A DNA stretch of 36,439 nucleotides, taken from the NCBI GenBank assembly GCA_023228865.1, contig JALOAH010000048.1:1-36439 (forward strand), in the 5' to 3' direction. Under the pieces are notes generated by a model. It was given only the letters and a program-made list of their open reading frames with translations. It was not told the origin of the DNA and ran no database searches. The stretch comes from Porticoccaceae bacterium (GTDB lineage Bacteria > Pseudomonadota > Gammaproteobacteria > Pseudomonadales > Porticoccaceae). How positions within the stretch are numbered: position 1 is the first letter of the stretch; the number at the start of each line of letters is the position of its first letter. Position numbers and translations under genes: made by a program. Shown piece after piece: positions 22,539-31,935 of this stretch.

Positions 22539-23975
22539 ATGAACCATGTCACTTCAACCGGCCATGTGCCGGATTACAACGTCAAAGTGGTGAAGCAATT
22601 CGCCATTATGACGGTGGTCTGGGGTATCGTCGGAATGCTGGTGGGTGTCATTATCGCGGCACAACTGGCGTTTCCCCAATTAAATCCACCCCTGGAATGG
22701 TTTCACTTCGGCCGTTTGCGACCCCTGCATACCAATGCGGTGATCTTTGCCTTTGGCGGCTGCGCACTCTTTGCCGCATCCTACTGGGTGGTACAGCGAA
22801 CCTGTCAGGCGCGGCTGTTTGGCGGCCCCCTGGCGGCGTTTACCTTCTGGGGCTGGAACGCCATTATTGTGGCGGCGGCAATTACCCTGCCGCTGGGGAT
22901 GACCTCGACCAAGGAATACGCCGAGCTTGAGTGGCCCATCGATATCGCCATTGCGATTGTCTGGGTGTCCTATGCGGTTGTCTTTTTTGGCACCATCATG
23001 AAGCGCAGGGCCAAGCACATTTATGTGGCGAACTGGTTTTTTGGCGCTTTCATTCTCACCATTGCGCTGCTCCATATCGTCAATAATCTCGCCGTGCCGG
23101 TCAGCCTTACCAAATCCTATTCCGTATACCCCGGCGCCATCGACGCCATGGTGCAATGGTGGTATGGCCATAATGCGGTGGGCTTTTTCCTGACCGCGGG
23201 CTTTCTCGGCATGATGTATTACTTTGTGCCCAAGCAGGCGGGTCGTCCGGTGTACTCCTACCGCTTGTCCATCGTCCACTTCTGGGCGTTGATCGCTATC
23301 TATATCTGGGCGGGTCCCCACCACCTCCACTATTCGGCTCTGCCCGACTGGGTGCAGAGCCTGGGTATGGTGATGTCCCTGATTCTGCTGGCACCCTCCT
23401 GGGGTGGTATGATCAACGGCATGATGACCCTGTCCGGTGCCTGGGACAAGCTGCGCACTGACCCCACGCTGCGCTTTTTGGTGGTGTCGCTGTCGTTCTA
23501 CGGCATGTCCACCTTTGAGGGTCCCATGATGGCCATCAAAACCGTCAATGCCCTCTCCCACAATACCGACTGGACCATAGGTCACGTTCACTCCGGCGCC
23601 CTCGGCTGGGTGGCGATGGTTTCCATCGGCATGCTCTACAACCTGATTCCCACCCTGTGGAACCGCAAGGAAATGTACAGCGTTGGCCTCATCAATCTCC
23701 ACTTTTGGATGGCGACCATCGGCACTGTTCTCTATATCGCCTCCATGTGGGTAAACGGTATCGCCCAGGGGCTGATGTGGCGGGCGTTCAATACTGACGG
23801 CACCCTCACTTACAGCTTTGTCGAATCTATTGAAGCCAGCTACCCCGGCTACTATGTGCGTCTGTTGGGTGGTTTTATCTTCTTCTCGGGCATGCTGGTC
23901 ATGGCCTACAACGTTTGGCGCACTCTCGGCGACAGCAAAGAAGCTGCTCTTGCCGCAGAACCCAGAACTGCTTAA
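22539..23975 (+). CDS. ccoN: cbb3 cytochrome c oxidase subunit I
   Basis: Catalytic subunit of the high-affinity cbb3 terminal oxidase; carries haem b and the haem b3-CuB centre that reduces oxygen. The 478-residue protein is polytopic (about 12 helices). Conserved ligands are in [32 protein letters not shown] (histidine of the CuB site with the cross-linked tyrosine region), [16 protein letters not shown] and [11 protein letters not shown]. First gene of the operon, followed by ccoO after 12 bp. Confidence 0.97.
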   Translation: MNHVTSTGHVPDYNVKVVKQFAIMTVVWGIVGMLVGVIIAAQLAFPQLNPPLEWFHFGRLRPLHTNAVIFAFGGCALFAASYWVVQRTCQARLFGGPLAAFTFWGWNAIIVAAAITLPLGMTSTKEYAELEWPIDIAIAIVWVSYAVVFFGTIMKRRAKHIYVANWFFGAFILTIALLHIVNNLAVPVSLTKSYSVYPGAIDAMVQWWYGHNAVGFFLTAGFLGMMYYFVPKQAGRPVYSYRLSIVHFWALIAIYIWAGPHHLHYSALPDWVQSLGMVMSLILLAPSWGGMINGMMTLSGAWDKLRTDPTLRFLVVSLSFYGMSTFEGPMMAIKTVNALSHNTDWTIGHVHSGALGWVAMVSIGMLYNLIPTLWNRKEMYSVGLINLHFWMATIGTVLYIASMWVNGIAQGLMWRAFNTDGTLTYSFVESIEASYPGYYVRLLGGFIFFSGMLVMAYNVWRTLGDSKEAALAAEPRTA

Positions 23976-23987
23976 GGAGATTCAGGC

Positions 23988-24602
23988 ATGAAACACGAAA
24001 TTATCGAAAAAAATATTGGCCTGATGATTGTCCTCATTCTCATCGCCGTAAGCTGGGGCGGTCTGGCGCAGATCGTTCCCCTGTTTTTCAGCAAGGCAAC
24101 CACCGAACCCGTGGAGGGCTTGAAACCCTATACGGCCATGGAGCTTGAAGGGCGCGATATCTATATTCGCGAAGGCTGTCACGTTTGCCACACCCAGATG
24201 GTGAGGCCATTCCGCGCCGAGACTGAGCGCTATGGTCATTACTCGGTCGCTGGGGAAACGGTTTACGAGCACCCCTTCCTGTGGGGTTCAAAGCGCACCG
24301 GGCCTGATCTCGCCCGTGTCGGTGGCCGCTACAGTGACGACTGGCAGAGGGCTCACCTCTACAATCCGCGGGATGTGGTGCCAGAGTCCAATATGCCCGG
24401 ATTCCCGTGGTTGTTCGAGAAAGTGGTCAGCGGTGAGCACACCGCGGCCAAGATGAAGGCGCTGCGCCTGGTGGGCGTACCCTATACCGATGAGGATATC
24501 GCCACCGCTGCCGAGCCATTTGCCAACGGCGATGTCAAGGAAGTGGACGCCCTTGTCGCCTACCTTCAGCAGCTTGGCCTGCTGATCAAACAAAAGCGTT
24601 AA
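23988..24602 (+). CDS. ccoO: cbb3 oxidase mono-haem cytochrome c subunit
   Basis: Membrane-anchored c-type cytochrome that passes electrons to CcoN. The 204-residue protein has one N-terminal transmembrane helix (about 10-33) and one haem site C64-H-V-C67-H68 ([14 protein letters not shown]). The axial methionine is probably in [11 protein letters not shown]. Haem is attached in the periplasm. It is spaced 12 bp from both ccoN and ccoQ. Confidence 0.97.
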   Translation: MKHEIIEKNIGLMIVLILIAVSWGGLAQIVPLFFSKATTEPVEGLKPYTAMELEGRDIYIREGCHVCHTQMVRPFRAETERYGHYSVAGETVYEHPFLWGSKRTGPDLARVGGRYSDDWQRAHLYNPRDVVPESNMPGFPWLFEKVVSGEHTAAKMKALRLVGVPYTDEDIATAAEPFANGDVKEVDALVAYLQQLGLLIKQKR

Positions 24603-24614
24603 CGGGAGCGAATC

Positions 24615-24806
24615 ATGGATCAGGGTACCATGCAGGGCATAGGCACAATACTGGCCATGGTCGCATTTCTGGCGGTTTGCTGGTGGGCTTTCAGCAAGCA
24701 CAAGAAAAAAGATTTCGAAGAAGCGTCCCACCTGCCTTTTGATGATGACGAAATCAAGAGCATGAAGCGGCGCGCGACCGAGAACAGCAACGAGAGGCAA
24801 AATTGA
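24615..24806 (+). CDS. ccoQ: cbb3 oxidase small subunit
   Basis: A 63-residue single-helix membrane protein. The helix is at about 9-27 (IGTILAMVAFLAVCWWAFS), followed by a basic patch KHKKKDFEEA and an acidic tail with the conserved HLPFDDDE. CcoQ stabilises the oxidase complex and the CcoP contact. It ends one base before the ccoP ATG. Confidence 0.92.
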   Translation: MDQGTMQGIGTILAMVAFLAVCWWAFSKHKKKDFEEASHLPFDDDEIKSMKRRATENSNERQN

Positions 24807-24807
24807 A

Positions 24808-25713
24808 ATGAGCACTTTTTGGAGTGTATGGGTAATTGTCATTGTAGCAATCAATATCGTCGGCTCTGTCTGGCTTTTGCTTGCCACGAGGAAAATAAAA
24901 ATTACCGGGGAACAGGCCAAGGCCGCTGCCGCCGGCGAACCGCCGACAACCGGCCATGTCTACGACGGCATTGAGGAATACGACAACCCGCTACCCGGCT
25001 GGTGGTTTAAAATGTTCCTGCTGACGGTGGTTTTCTCTGTGGTTTATCTGGTGCTCTATCCCGGCCTTGGCAATTTCAAGGGTGTGCTGGGCTGGACGTC
25101 TGCCGGCCAATGGCAGGAACAGGTTCAGGAAGCGGAGGAGAAATACGGGCCTATCTACGCCCGCTTCAATGAAACCCCCATTGAGGAACTGGCCACCAAT
25201 CCGGAAGCACTGAAAATGGGTGGTCGTCTCTTTGCCAACAACTGTTCGGTTTGCCATGGCAGCGACGGTCGTGGCGCCTATGGCTTTCCCAACCTTGCCG
25301 ACAATGACTGGCTCTACGGCGGCAGCCCCGAAGCCATCAAAATATCTATTGCCGAGGGTCGCAATGGCGTGATGAATCCCTGGGGCAATATGATTGGCGA
25401 GGCGGGCGTTGAAAACGCCGCCGAATATGTTTTCAGCCTCAGTGGCCGCAAGCACGACGCCGCCAAGGCGGAAGAGGGGGCGAAAGTTTTTGCCACCTAC
25501 TGCTCCGCCTGTCACGGCGCCGACGCCAAGGGTAACCAGATGGTGGGCGCACCCAATCTCACCGATGATATCTGGCTTTATGGCGCATCCCCGGAGTATG
25601 TCAAACATACCATTCGCAATGGCCGTGCGGGCAAGATGCCAGCCCACAAGGAATTGCTCAAGGACGATAAAATCCATCTGCTGACAGCCTATGTTTACAG
25701 CCTGTCCCAGTAG
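24808..25713 (+). CDS. ccoP: cbb3 oxidase di-haem cytochrome c subunit
   Basis: Electron-entry subunit. The 301-residue protein has two N-terminal transmembrane segments (about 5-27 and 66-86) and two cytochrome c domains with haem motifs C146-S-V-C149-H150 and C232-S-A-C235-H236. The conserved YDGIEEYDNPLPGWW sequence before the second helix is typical. It is the last structural subunit; ccoG follows after 214 bp, so the assembly genes may have their own promoter. Confidence 0.97.
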   Translation: MSTFWSVWVIVIVAINIVGSVWLLLATRKIKITGEQAKAAAAGEPPTTGHVYDGIEEYDNPLPGWWFKMFLLTVVFSVVYLVLYPGLGNFKGVLGWTSAGQWQEQVQEAEEKYGPIYARFNETPIEELATNPEALKMGGRLFANNCSVCHGSDGRGAYGFPNLADNDWLYGGSPEAIKISIAEGRNGVMNPWGNMIGEAGVENAAEYVFSLSGRKHDAAKAEEGAKVFATYCSACHGADAKGNQMVGAPNLTDDIWLYGASPEYVKHTIRNGRAGKMPAHKELLKDDKIHLLTAYVYSLSQ

Positions 25714-25927
25714 TTGTTACTAAAGGGCAAGCCCGTGCTGCCTGCTTGTCCCGGAGCTTGAACTGCCGGGTTGGTCGAACAGTGCAGTGGCGGGCAGCAA
25801 AATTGCTCAACCGTTGACTGGTACTCCTTCTATTTTTGTTCCCTCGACTCGGGTTAGCCTGAGCCAAGGGCAACAGAATCAGCGTGAAGGTTCGTCAGTT
25901 TGATGAGTCGGTATTGTCGGAGGCACT

Positions 25928-27346
25928 GTGAGCCACGAACACCAGCATGAAAATCAGCAAGGGTCTGAAGAAGTCATCAAGATTCTCGACCTCTATGAGA
26001 CCCGCGAAAAGATTTATACAAGACGCCTGAAGGGCTTTTTTCGGGATGTCAGAAAATACACATTGATGCCAATGATGGCGGCCTATTTTCTCCTTCCCTG
26101 GCTTAACATCGATGGCCGCCAGGCCATATGGTTTGATCTGCCGGAACGCAAGTTCCACATTTTCTGGCTGACCTTCTGGCCCCAGGATTTTATGCTCCTC
26201 GCCTGGCTCCTCATTATTTGCGCATTTGCACTGTTTACGGTCACCGTCCTCGTGGGGCGAGTCTGGTGTGGTTTTTCGTGCCCGCAAACCGTGTGGACGC
26301 TGTGGTTTATGTATGCGGAGCACGTCTGGGAAGGCGACCGCAATCAGCGCATTAAACTCGATAATGCACCCTGGTCCGCCAACAAGGTGATTCGCAAAAC
26401 CGGCAAGCAGGTGTCCTGGTTGCTGATCGCCTTTGTTACCGGATTTACCTTTGTGGGCTATTTTAATCCCATCCGCGATCTGACCATGGGGTTTTTGACC
26501 TTTGACGCCCACCCCGCAGCGGTATTCTGGACGGCATTTTTTGCCTTTATGACCTATATGAACGCGGGCTTTCTCCGCGAGCAGGTCTGCCTTTATATGT
26601 GTCCCTATGCCCGTTTCCAGTCGGTGATGTTTGACAAGGACACCATGATCGTATCCTACGATCCGCGCCGCGGCGAGCCTCGAGGGGCGCGCAAGAAAGG
26701 TCAGGATCATCTTGAAGAAGGTCTGGGGGATTGCGTCGACTGCAGTCTCTGTGTGCAGGTGTGCCCGACAGGCATCGATATCCGCGACGGCATTCAGTAC
26801 GAATGTATTAACTGCGGCCTCTGCGTTGATGCCTGCGATTCCGTCATGGATAAAATGGGTTACCCGCGCAATCTCATCAGCTTTACCACGGAACACAATC
26901 TTGCTGGCAATAAAACGGAGATTTTCCGCCCCAGATTTATTGGGTACGCTCTGGTGCTGACGGTGATGGTGAGCCTGTTTCTTTACACCATTGCCAGCCG
27001 CATACCGCTACAAGTGGATATTATTCGCGATCGCAATCTGCTCTACCGGGAAACCCCCGAGGGCTTTGTCGAAAACATTTATACCCTCAAAATCAACAAT
27101 ATGGAAAACGTCAGTCATAGTTACGTCATTAAAGCTGTCGGCGATTATGACTTTACCTACTCTGGCGATCGCCAGGTTGAGGTTGCCGGCGGTGAGGTCT
27201 ACAGTCTTCTGGTGCGGCTGGAGCTCGACCCGGGACTGTTGCGCGAGCCCAACGCCAAGGTCTATTTCGAAGTGGAATCCGTGGATGACCCCAGTGTCAG
27301 TGCAACCCAGGAAAGCCGTTTTATCGGCCCTTCGAGGCGCTATTGA
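25928..27346 (+). CDS. ccoG: cbb3 oxidase accessory protein, FixG/RdxA type
   Basis: Membrane iron-sulfur protein that reduces copper during cbb3 assembly. The 472-residue protein has several transmembrane helices, the redox motif VWCGFSCPQTVWT, and two ferredoxin-type clusters CVDCSLCVQVCPTG and CINCGLCVDACD (near residues 269-310). The C-terminal third is a periplasmic Ig-like domain. The start is a GTG at 25928 with a GGAGG upstream (CGGAGGCACTGTGAGCC). The 214-bp gap before it has weak hairpins only. Confidence 0.95.
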   Translation: MSHEHQHENQQGSEEVIKILDLYETREKIYTRRLKGFFRDVRKYTLMPMMAAYFLLPWLNIDGRQAIWFDLPERKFHIFWLTFWPQDFMLLAWLLIICAFALFTVTVLVGRVWCGFSCPQTVWTLWFMYAEHVWEGDRNQRIKLDNAPWSANKVIRKTGKQVSWLLIAFVTGFTFVGYFNPIRDLTMGFLTFDAHPAAVFWTAFFAFMTYMNAGFLREQVCLYMCPYARFQSVMFDKDTMIVSYDPRRGEPRGARKKGQDHLEEGLGDCVDCSLCVQVCPTGIDIRDGIQYECINCGLCVDACDSVMDKMGYPRNLISFTTEHNLAGNKTEIFRPRFIGYALVLTVMVSLFLYTIASRIPLQVDIIRDRNLLYRETPEGFVENIYTLKINNMENVSHSYVIKAVGDYDFTYSGDRQVEVAGGEVYSLLVRLELDPGLLREPNAKVYFEVESVDDPSVSATQESRFIGPSRRY

Positions 27347-27446
27347 CAGCGGCCAGAGCGGTGCCTTGCTTCTTGGGCACAGGCTGCTGGTACGCCAGCT
27401 CGACAATATCCGTTTGCAGTAACACAAGTGTGGGAGTGATTAAAAC

Positions 27447-28004
27447 GTGCCTTTGAGCCACAGTTCGACAGTACCCTGGTATCGCCAATTCTGGCCCTGG
27501 TTTCTAATCGCCCTGCCGGCGACAGCGGTGGTGGCGGGATTGACCACGGTTTATATCGCCTTTAATAACGCCGACACCCTGGTGAGGGACAACTACTACA
27601 AGGAGGGGCTGGCCATCAATGCCCAGCTCGATCAGGATCGCCTTGCCGAGGAGTTGGGTCTCAGCGCAAAAGTGGTTATCGATGATCTCTCCGGTGAGGT
27701 CATTGTCGAACTTTTCGGCGCGGCTGCGCGCCATGACGATCTGCAGCTCTTGCTCATTCATCCCGTCGACCAGAGCAGGGACATGGCCATTGATTTGACG
27801 CTGGTTGCCGCAGGTCGTTACCGCGGGGATCTGGGCGCCAAACCGCAACATCGCTACTATCTGCGCCTGCAACCCGCAGACCTCCGTCGGCAGCAGGGTG
27901 GCGATCAGGCTCCCGCTGAGTCATCCCAGTGGCGCCTTAATGGTGAAATCGACCTGGACAGATTCCGGCAAGTGCTGCTCGAGCCCGCCAGCGCCGATAG
28001 CTGA
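27447..28004 (+). CDS. ccoH: FixH/CcoH-family assembly protein
   Basis: A 185-residue protein starting at GTG (27447) with GGGAG upstream. It has one transmembrane helix at about 15-38 (FWPWFLIALPATAVVAGLTTVYIAF) and the family motif DTLVRDNYYKEGLAINAQLD. The periplasmic remainder is beta-rich. CcoH is needed for cbb3 maturation and sits in its assembly complex. The stop overlaps the ccoI start by one base (TGATG). Confidence 0.88.
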   Translation: MPLSHSSTVPWYRQFWPWFLIALPATAVVAGLTTVYIAFNNADTLVRDNYYKEGLAINAQLDQDRLAEELGLSAKVVIDDLSGEVIVELFGAAARHDDLQLLLIHPVDQSRDMAIDLTLVAAGRYRGDLGAKPQHRYYLRLQPADLRRQQGGDQAPAESSQWRLNGEIDLDRFRQVLLEPASADS

Positions 28005-30433
28005 TGTCTGCACAAAGCTGTTATCACTGCGGTCTGCCAGTTCCCCCCAGCGCGGATTTCTCCGTCACCATCGACGGCACTGTCCAGCCCATGTGTTGTA
28101 TCGGCTGCCAGGCGGTGGCCACGGCCATTGTTGATGGCGGTCTTGAAAAATTTTACCAGTACCGCTCAGATACCTCGGCAACCCCCGTGAAAGACAGGGT
28201 CGAGCAGCTGTCTTTTTACGATCTGCCGGAAATTCAGGCGGATTTTGTCCGCATTCAGGAGGAAGAGGGCACGGTCGCTGCCGAGCTGGCGATATCGGGC
28301 ATCACCTGCTCCGCCTGCGCCTGGCTGATTGAGCATCATCTCTCCCGCCTTGAGGCGGTTATCTCGGTGGGGGTGAATGTCTCCTCCCATCGCTGCAGAA
28401 TTGTTTGGCGGCCGGAGCAAATCAAGCTGAGCACGATTCTCGCCGACTTTGAAGAGATCGGTTACGAGGCTCGCCCCGCTGGCGATGTGGATGCGGAAAA
28501 GCAACGCATTCGCGAAAACAAAACATTTTTGCTGCGCCTCGGACTGGCGGGACTGGGTATGATGCAGGCGGGCATGGTCGCCATTGCCCTTTATGCAGGC
28601 CATTTTTCTGGTATTGATGACGAGTGGCAGCAACTGTTTCGCTGGTTGAGTATGCTGCTGGCCATTCCCGTGGTGCTCTACTCGGCCAGACCCTTCTACA
28701 GCGCCGCCTGGCGCAGCCTCAAAGTTCGCCAGCTGGTGATGGATGTTCCCGTCGCTATTGCCATTACCCTGGCCTTCAGCGCCAGTGTCTGGGCGACGCT
28801 GACCAATACCGGGGAAGTCTATTTTGACTCCGTGGCCATGTTCACTTTTTTCCTTCTCCTCGGCCGCTATCTGGAGATGCGGGTGCGCCACCGCAACGAC
28901 AGTTACGCGGGCAGCATGGCGCAGCTGATTCCCCCGGTGGCGACGAGGTTAACCAGGGATGGCCAGGAGCTGGTGCCGGTTAAATCCCTGCAGGTGGGGG
29001 ATTTGATTCTGGTGCGCAACGGCGAAACCCTGCCCAGCGATGGTGAAGTATGGCGGGGCTCAAGCGAGATTGTCGAAGCCATTCTCACCGGCGAAGAGCG
29101 CCCTGTCGCCAAACACAGTGGCGACGCTGTCAGCGCCGGTACCCTCAATATGGCCAATCCCCTGGAAATACGGGTTTCGGCCACCGGCAACAAAACAAGG
29201 CTCGCCGCCATTCTCGATCTGGTTTCTGAAGCCCAGGCGGTGAAACCCCGTTTTGCTGCCATGGCTGACAAACTTTCCGGCTGGTTCGTTGCCCGCCTGC
29301 TGGTGATCAGTGTTGGCGTGACCCTGGCGTGGCTGTATATAGACCCCTCGCGGGCGCTGTGGGTAACCCTTTCCGTGTTGGTGGTCACCTGTCCCTGTGC
29401 CCTGTCCCTGGCAACGCCGGCGGCATTGACCGTGGCGACGGCGGAGCTGCGCCGCCGCGGGTTTCTGATTCGCAAAGCCCATGTTCTGGAAACCCTGGCC
29501 ACCGTCAGCGATTGTATTTTTGATAAAACCGGAACCCTGACCCAGGGACGAATGGTGATTGACACTGTGATTCCCCATGGGGGTGCGGGGGATGAGGATC
29601 TGCTGCGCCGAGCAGCCGCCCTGGAAAGCGGCACCAGCCACCCGATTGCCAAGGCCTTTCGCCACATTGACGCGCCCCTGCCGGAAGTTGTCGGCAATGA
29701 GATCGTGGTGGGTATGGGGGTCAGTGGTACTATCGAAGGTCAGCGCCATATCCTGGGCAAGGCGGAATTCTGTCACCGCGAACTGGGTATTCCTCTAGAG
29801 ACAATGGCGGTTGCCGAGTCCGGCGAAGGGCTTTGGCTGTTTCTTGCCAATGAAGACGGTTTGCTCGCCAGCATTCACCTGGTGGACGAGTTGCGCCCCG
29901 GCGCCCGCAAGGCGGTGGCTGATCTGGCGGCCATGAACCTCGAGGTGACGCTGCTCAGCGGTGACCGCGCCGCAACTGTGGCGGCGGTTGCCGACTCCCT
30001 GGGTATTGACCATTGGCAGGGGGGCGCATTGCCGGAGGACAAGCTGGCGCGGCTGCGCAAACTTCAGGACAATGGTCGCCAGGTGATGATGGTAGGGGAC
30101 GGCATCAACGATGTGCCTGTGCTCAGCGGCGCCAATGTTTCTGTGGCCATGGGCGATGCGGTAGATTTGACGCGCCTGCATGCGGATGCCCTGCTGGTAT
30201 CTGGCAATCTCGATGTTCTCGCCGATGCCGTTGCCATCGCCCGCAAAACCACGGTCATTATTCGCCAGAACCTGGCCTGGGCACTGGGCTATAATCTGTT
30301 GGCGCTGCCGTTGGCCGCCACCGGACATGTGCCCCCCTGGGCGGCGGCTATAGGTATGTCGGCAAGCTCGCTGATCGTGGTCGCCAACGGCCTGCGGCTT
30401 TCCCGCAAAGGGATTTCCCCCCAGCCCGGCTAA
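28004..30433 (+). CDS. ccoI: Copper-exporting P-type ATPase for cbb3 assembly
   Basis: Supplies periplasmic copper for the CuB site of CcoN. The 809-residue protein has an N-terminal cysteine cluster (C6, C9 and MCCIGC near 31-35), a metal-binding domain with GITCSAC (C102, C105), eight predicted membrane helices, the ion-path motif C463-P-C465, the phosphorylation site D507 in DKTGTLT, and GDGIND (698-703). This N-terminal layout is typical for the CcoI/CopA2 subgroup rather than general copper-detoxifying CopA. Confidence 0.96.
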   Translation: MSAQSCYHCGLPVPPSADFSVTIDGTVQPMCCIGCQAVATAIVDGGLEKFYQYRSDTSATPVKDRVEQLSFYDLPEIQADFVRIQEEEGTVAAELAISGITCSACAWLIEHHLSRLEAVISVGVNVSSHRCRIVWRPEQIKLSTILADFEEIGYEARPAGDVDAEKQRIRENKTFLLRLGLAGLGMMQAGMVAIALYAGHFSGIDDEWQQLFRWLSMLLAIPVVLYSARPFYSAAWRSLKVRQLVMDVPVAIAITLAFSASVWATLTNTGEVYFDSVAMFTFFLLLGRYLEMRVRHRNDSYAGSMAQLIPPVATRLTRDGQELVPVKSLQVGDLILVRNGETLPSDGEVWRGSSEIVEAILTGEERPVAKHSGDAVSAGTLNMANPLEIRVSATGNKTRLAAILDLVSEAQAVKPRFAAMADKLSGWFVARLLVISVGVTLAWLYIDPSRALWVTLSVLVVTCPCALSLATPAALTVATAELRRRGFLIRKAHVLETLATVSDCIFDKTGTLTQGRMVIDTVIPHGGAGDEDLLRRAAALESGTSHPIAKAFRHIDAPLPEVVGNEIVVGMGVSGTIEGQRHILGKAEFCHRELGIPLETMAVAESGEGLWLFLANEDGLLASIHLVDELRPGARKAVADLAAMNLEVTLLSGDRAATVAAVADSLGIDHWQGGALPEDKLARLRKLQDNGRQVMMVGDGINDVPVLSGANVSVAMGDAVDLTRLHADALLVSGNLDVLADAVAIARKTTVIIRQNLAWALGYNLLALPLAATGHVPPWAAAIGMSASSLIVVANGLRLSRKGISPQPG

Positions 30434-30451
30434 TTCCGAGGAAAGAGCTCA

Positions 30452-30676
30452 ATGGAAAGTCTGTATTTTCTGATCCCCCTGTCGCTGCTGATACTGGCAT
30501 TGGTGGTGGTGATTTTTATCTGGGCGGTAAACTCCGGCCAGTACGATGATATAGACCGGGAAGGGGAGAGAATTCTCTTTGAGGACGATGTCAGGCTCGC
30601 AAAGCAGCAGTCTGTCGCAAAAGACGTGCCCCCTGAAAGCGACGATAAAAACGACGATAACCCGGAGCGTGGATGA
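30452..30676 (+). CDS. ccoS: cbb3 oxidase maturation protein CcoS
   Basis: A 74-residue protein with one N-terminal transmembrane helix (about 4-27), then the family core WAVNSGQYDDIDREGERILFEDD. CcoS is required for cofactor insertion into cbb3 oxidase. The start has GAGGAAAGAG upstream. The last codons overlap the following gene by 4 bp (ATGA). Confidence 0.94.
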   Translation: MESLYFLIPLSLLILALVVVIFIWAVNSGQYDDIDREGERILFEDDVRLAKQQSVAKDVPPESDDKNDDNPERG

Positions 30677-31407
30677 CCATGGCGCCCGTTGAATCCGTGT
30701 CAGTGCTCGCCATGTTTGTGATTGGCCTTCTCGGCTCCGGCCACTGCGTCGGTATGTGTGGCGGTATTGCCACCGGGCTTGGTTTTGCTGCCCAGGGCAA
30801 ACGCAGCCTCCCTCTCATCGCAGGTTACAATATCGGCCGCATTGCCAGCTATGCCAGCGCCGGAATCCTGGTGGCCAGCCTGGGTTACTGGGGAAGTAGC
30901 TATCTCGCCCTGGGGTCTGTGCTGCGCATTGCGGCTGCCATCATTCTGGTGCTAATGGGGTTTTATTTGGCTGGCTGGTGGGGCATTCTTGGTTATCTCG
31001 AAAAGGCTGGTTCCCACCTTTGGCGGCTTGTTCAGCCCCTGGGTAAAAAACTGATGCCGGTGACTTCCTTTGGCCATGCCCTCGTCCTGGGCGCCCTCTG
31101 GGGCTGGTTGCCCTGCGGCCTGGTATACACGGCTCTGGCCTATGCGGCCACATCGGCAAATCCGCTGGGCGGGGCGCTGATGATGGTTGCTTTTGGCCTT
31201 GGCACTGCGCCGGCCATGATAGCCGGAAGCGTATTTTCAGACAGGTTGCGGCGTTTGATGCAAAGCGCCAAAGTTCGCAACCTACTGGCGGTCATGATGA
31301 TCGCCCTGGGTGTTTGGGCATTGGTGGACAGTATCAATCATCTTCGCCCCCTTTGGGGTGATCAGGGCGGCGGTGCCGAGGGTGGCAGCCACCATCACCA
31401 CCATTGA
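30673..31407 (+). CDS. TauE/SafE-like membrane protein of the cbb3 locus
   Basis: A 244-residue polytopic protein (about six helices) of the sulfite exporter TauE/SafE superfamily, COG2836-like subgroup that is found next to ccoS in many gammaproteobacteria. GLLGSGHCVGMCGG near the start and WGWLPCGLVYTALAYAA in the middle hold paired cysteines and a histidine that could bind copper or act in redox. The last residues are GGSHHHHH, a natural pentahistidine tail. The gene overlaps ccoS by 4 bp (ATGA). A role in copper handling for cbb3 assembly is plausible; transport of sulfite is unlikely. Confidence 0.85.
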   Translation: MTMAPVESVSVLAMFVIGLLGSGHCVGMCGGIATGLGFAAQGKRSLPLIAGYNIGRIASYASAGILVASLGYWGSSYLALGSVLRIAAAIILVLMGFYLAGWWGILGYLEKAGSHLWRLVQPLGKKLMPVTSFGHALVLGALWGWLPCGLVYTALAYAATSANPLGGALMMVAFGLGTAPAMIAGSVFSDRLRRLMQSAKVRNLLAVMMIALGVWALVDSINHLRPLWGDQGGGAEGGSHHHHH

Positions 31408-31516
31408 ATTTCGCTCCCGCTGCGGGGGCAGCGCTACTGACACTTGCAAAGAACAACCCTGTAAACGCTGTCATTGAAACTATAAATCAACCTCTAATAG
31501 CAACTGGAGAAATTCG

Positions 31517-31927
31517 ATGTTTAAACAGAATCTGAAATTACTAAACCGTGCCCTATGGCTGACGGCAACCCTGTCCCTGCCGCTGTCCGCGGCGGAGTTG
31601 CAGACAGACTGGATCGAACCCGTGGAGGGCTATCAGGAAAATGCCCTTGGCGCCATTCTGAAGGCGGTGGACGTCTCCCCCGAAGACGGCTCCACCACAG
31701 TGACAATCTCCATTCCCAAAACCTCTGTGACCGACGATAGCGATATGGAAGAGGTTGTGGTTTACGGTCGCCGGGCGGATAAAAGCGAAGCCGAGATCAA
31801 GATTCGCCACGAGTGGGTTGCAGACTACGACAAGGACAATTACGGCCTGATTCTTTATCTTGGCAAGGACGGCAATATTCCCTTAAGACTCTACTTAAAA
31901 GGCCAGGAAGATTCCCGGCTGCCCTAG
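31517..31927 (+). CDS. Small secreted protein with TonB-receptor-like motif
   Basis: A 136-residue product with GGAG upstream of the ATG. Residues 1 to about 25 form a signal peptide (ending LPLSAAEL). The mature protein is acidic and contains EEVVVYGRR (78-86), which resembles the EEVVVTGxR segment near the start of the plug of TonB-dependent receptors, but no plug or barrel follows. The C-terminal part ([27 protein letters not shown]) looks like beta strands. No family is recognised. It ends 8 bp before gabD and may share its transcript. Confidence 0.7.
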   Translation: MFKQNLKLLNRALWLTATLSLPLSAAELQTDWIEPVEGYQENALGAILKAVDVSPEDGSTTVTISIPKTSVTDDSDMEEVVVYGRRADKSEAEIKIRHEWVADYDKDNYGLILYLGKDGNIPLRLYLKGQEDSRLP

Positions 31928-31935
31928 AGATAACG

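Noticed and set aside
22499..22930. Open frame starting 40 bp before ccoN
   Set aside because: It overlaps ccoN out of frame for most of its length, and ccoN is certain. No ribosome-binding site of note.
22680..23702. Minus-strand open frame of 340 codons
   Set aside because: It is the antisense of ccoN; the translation is rich in His, Gly and Gln and has no recognisable domain.
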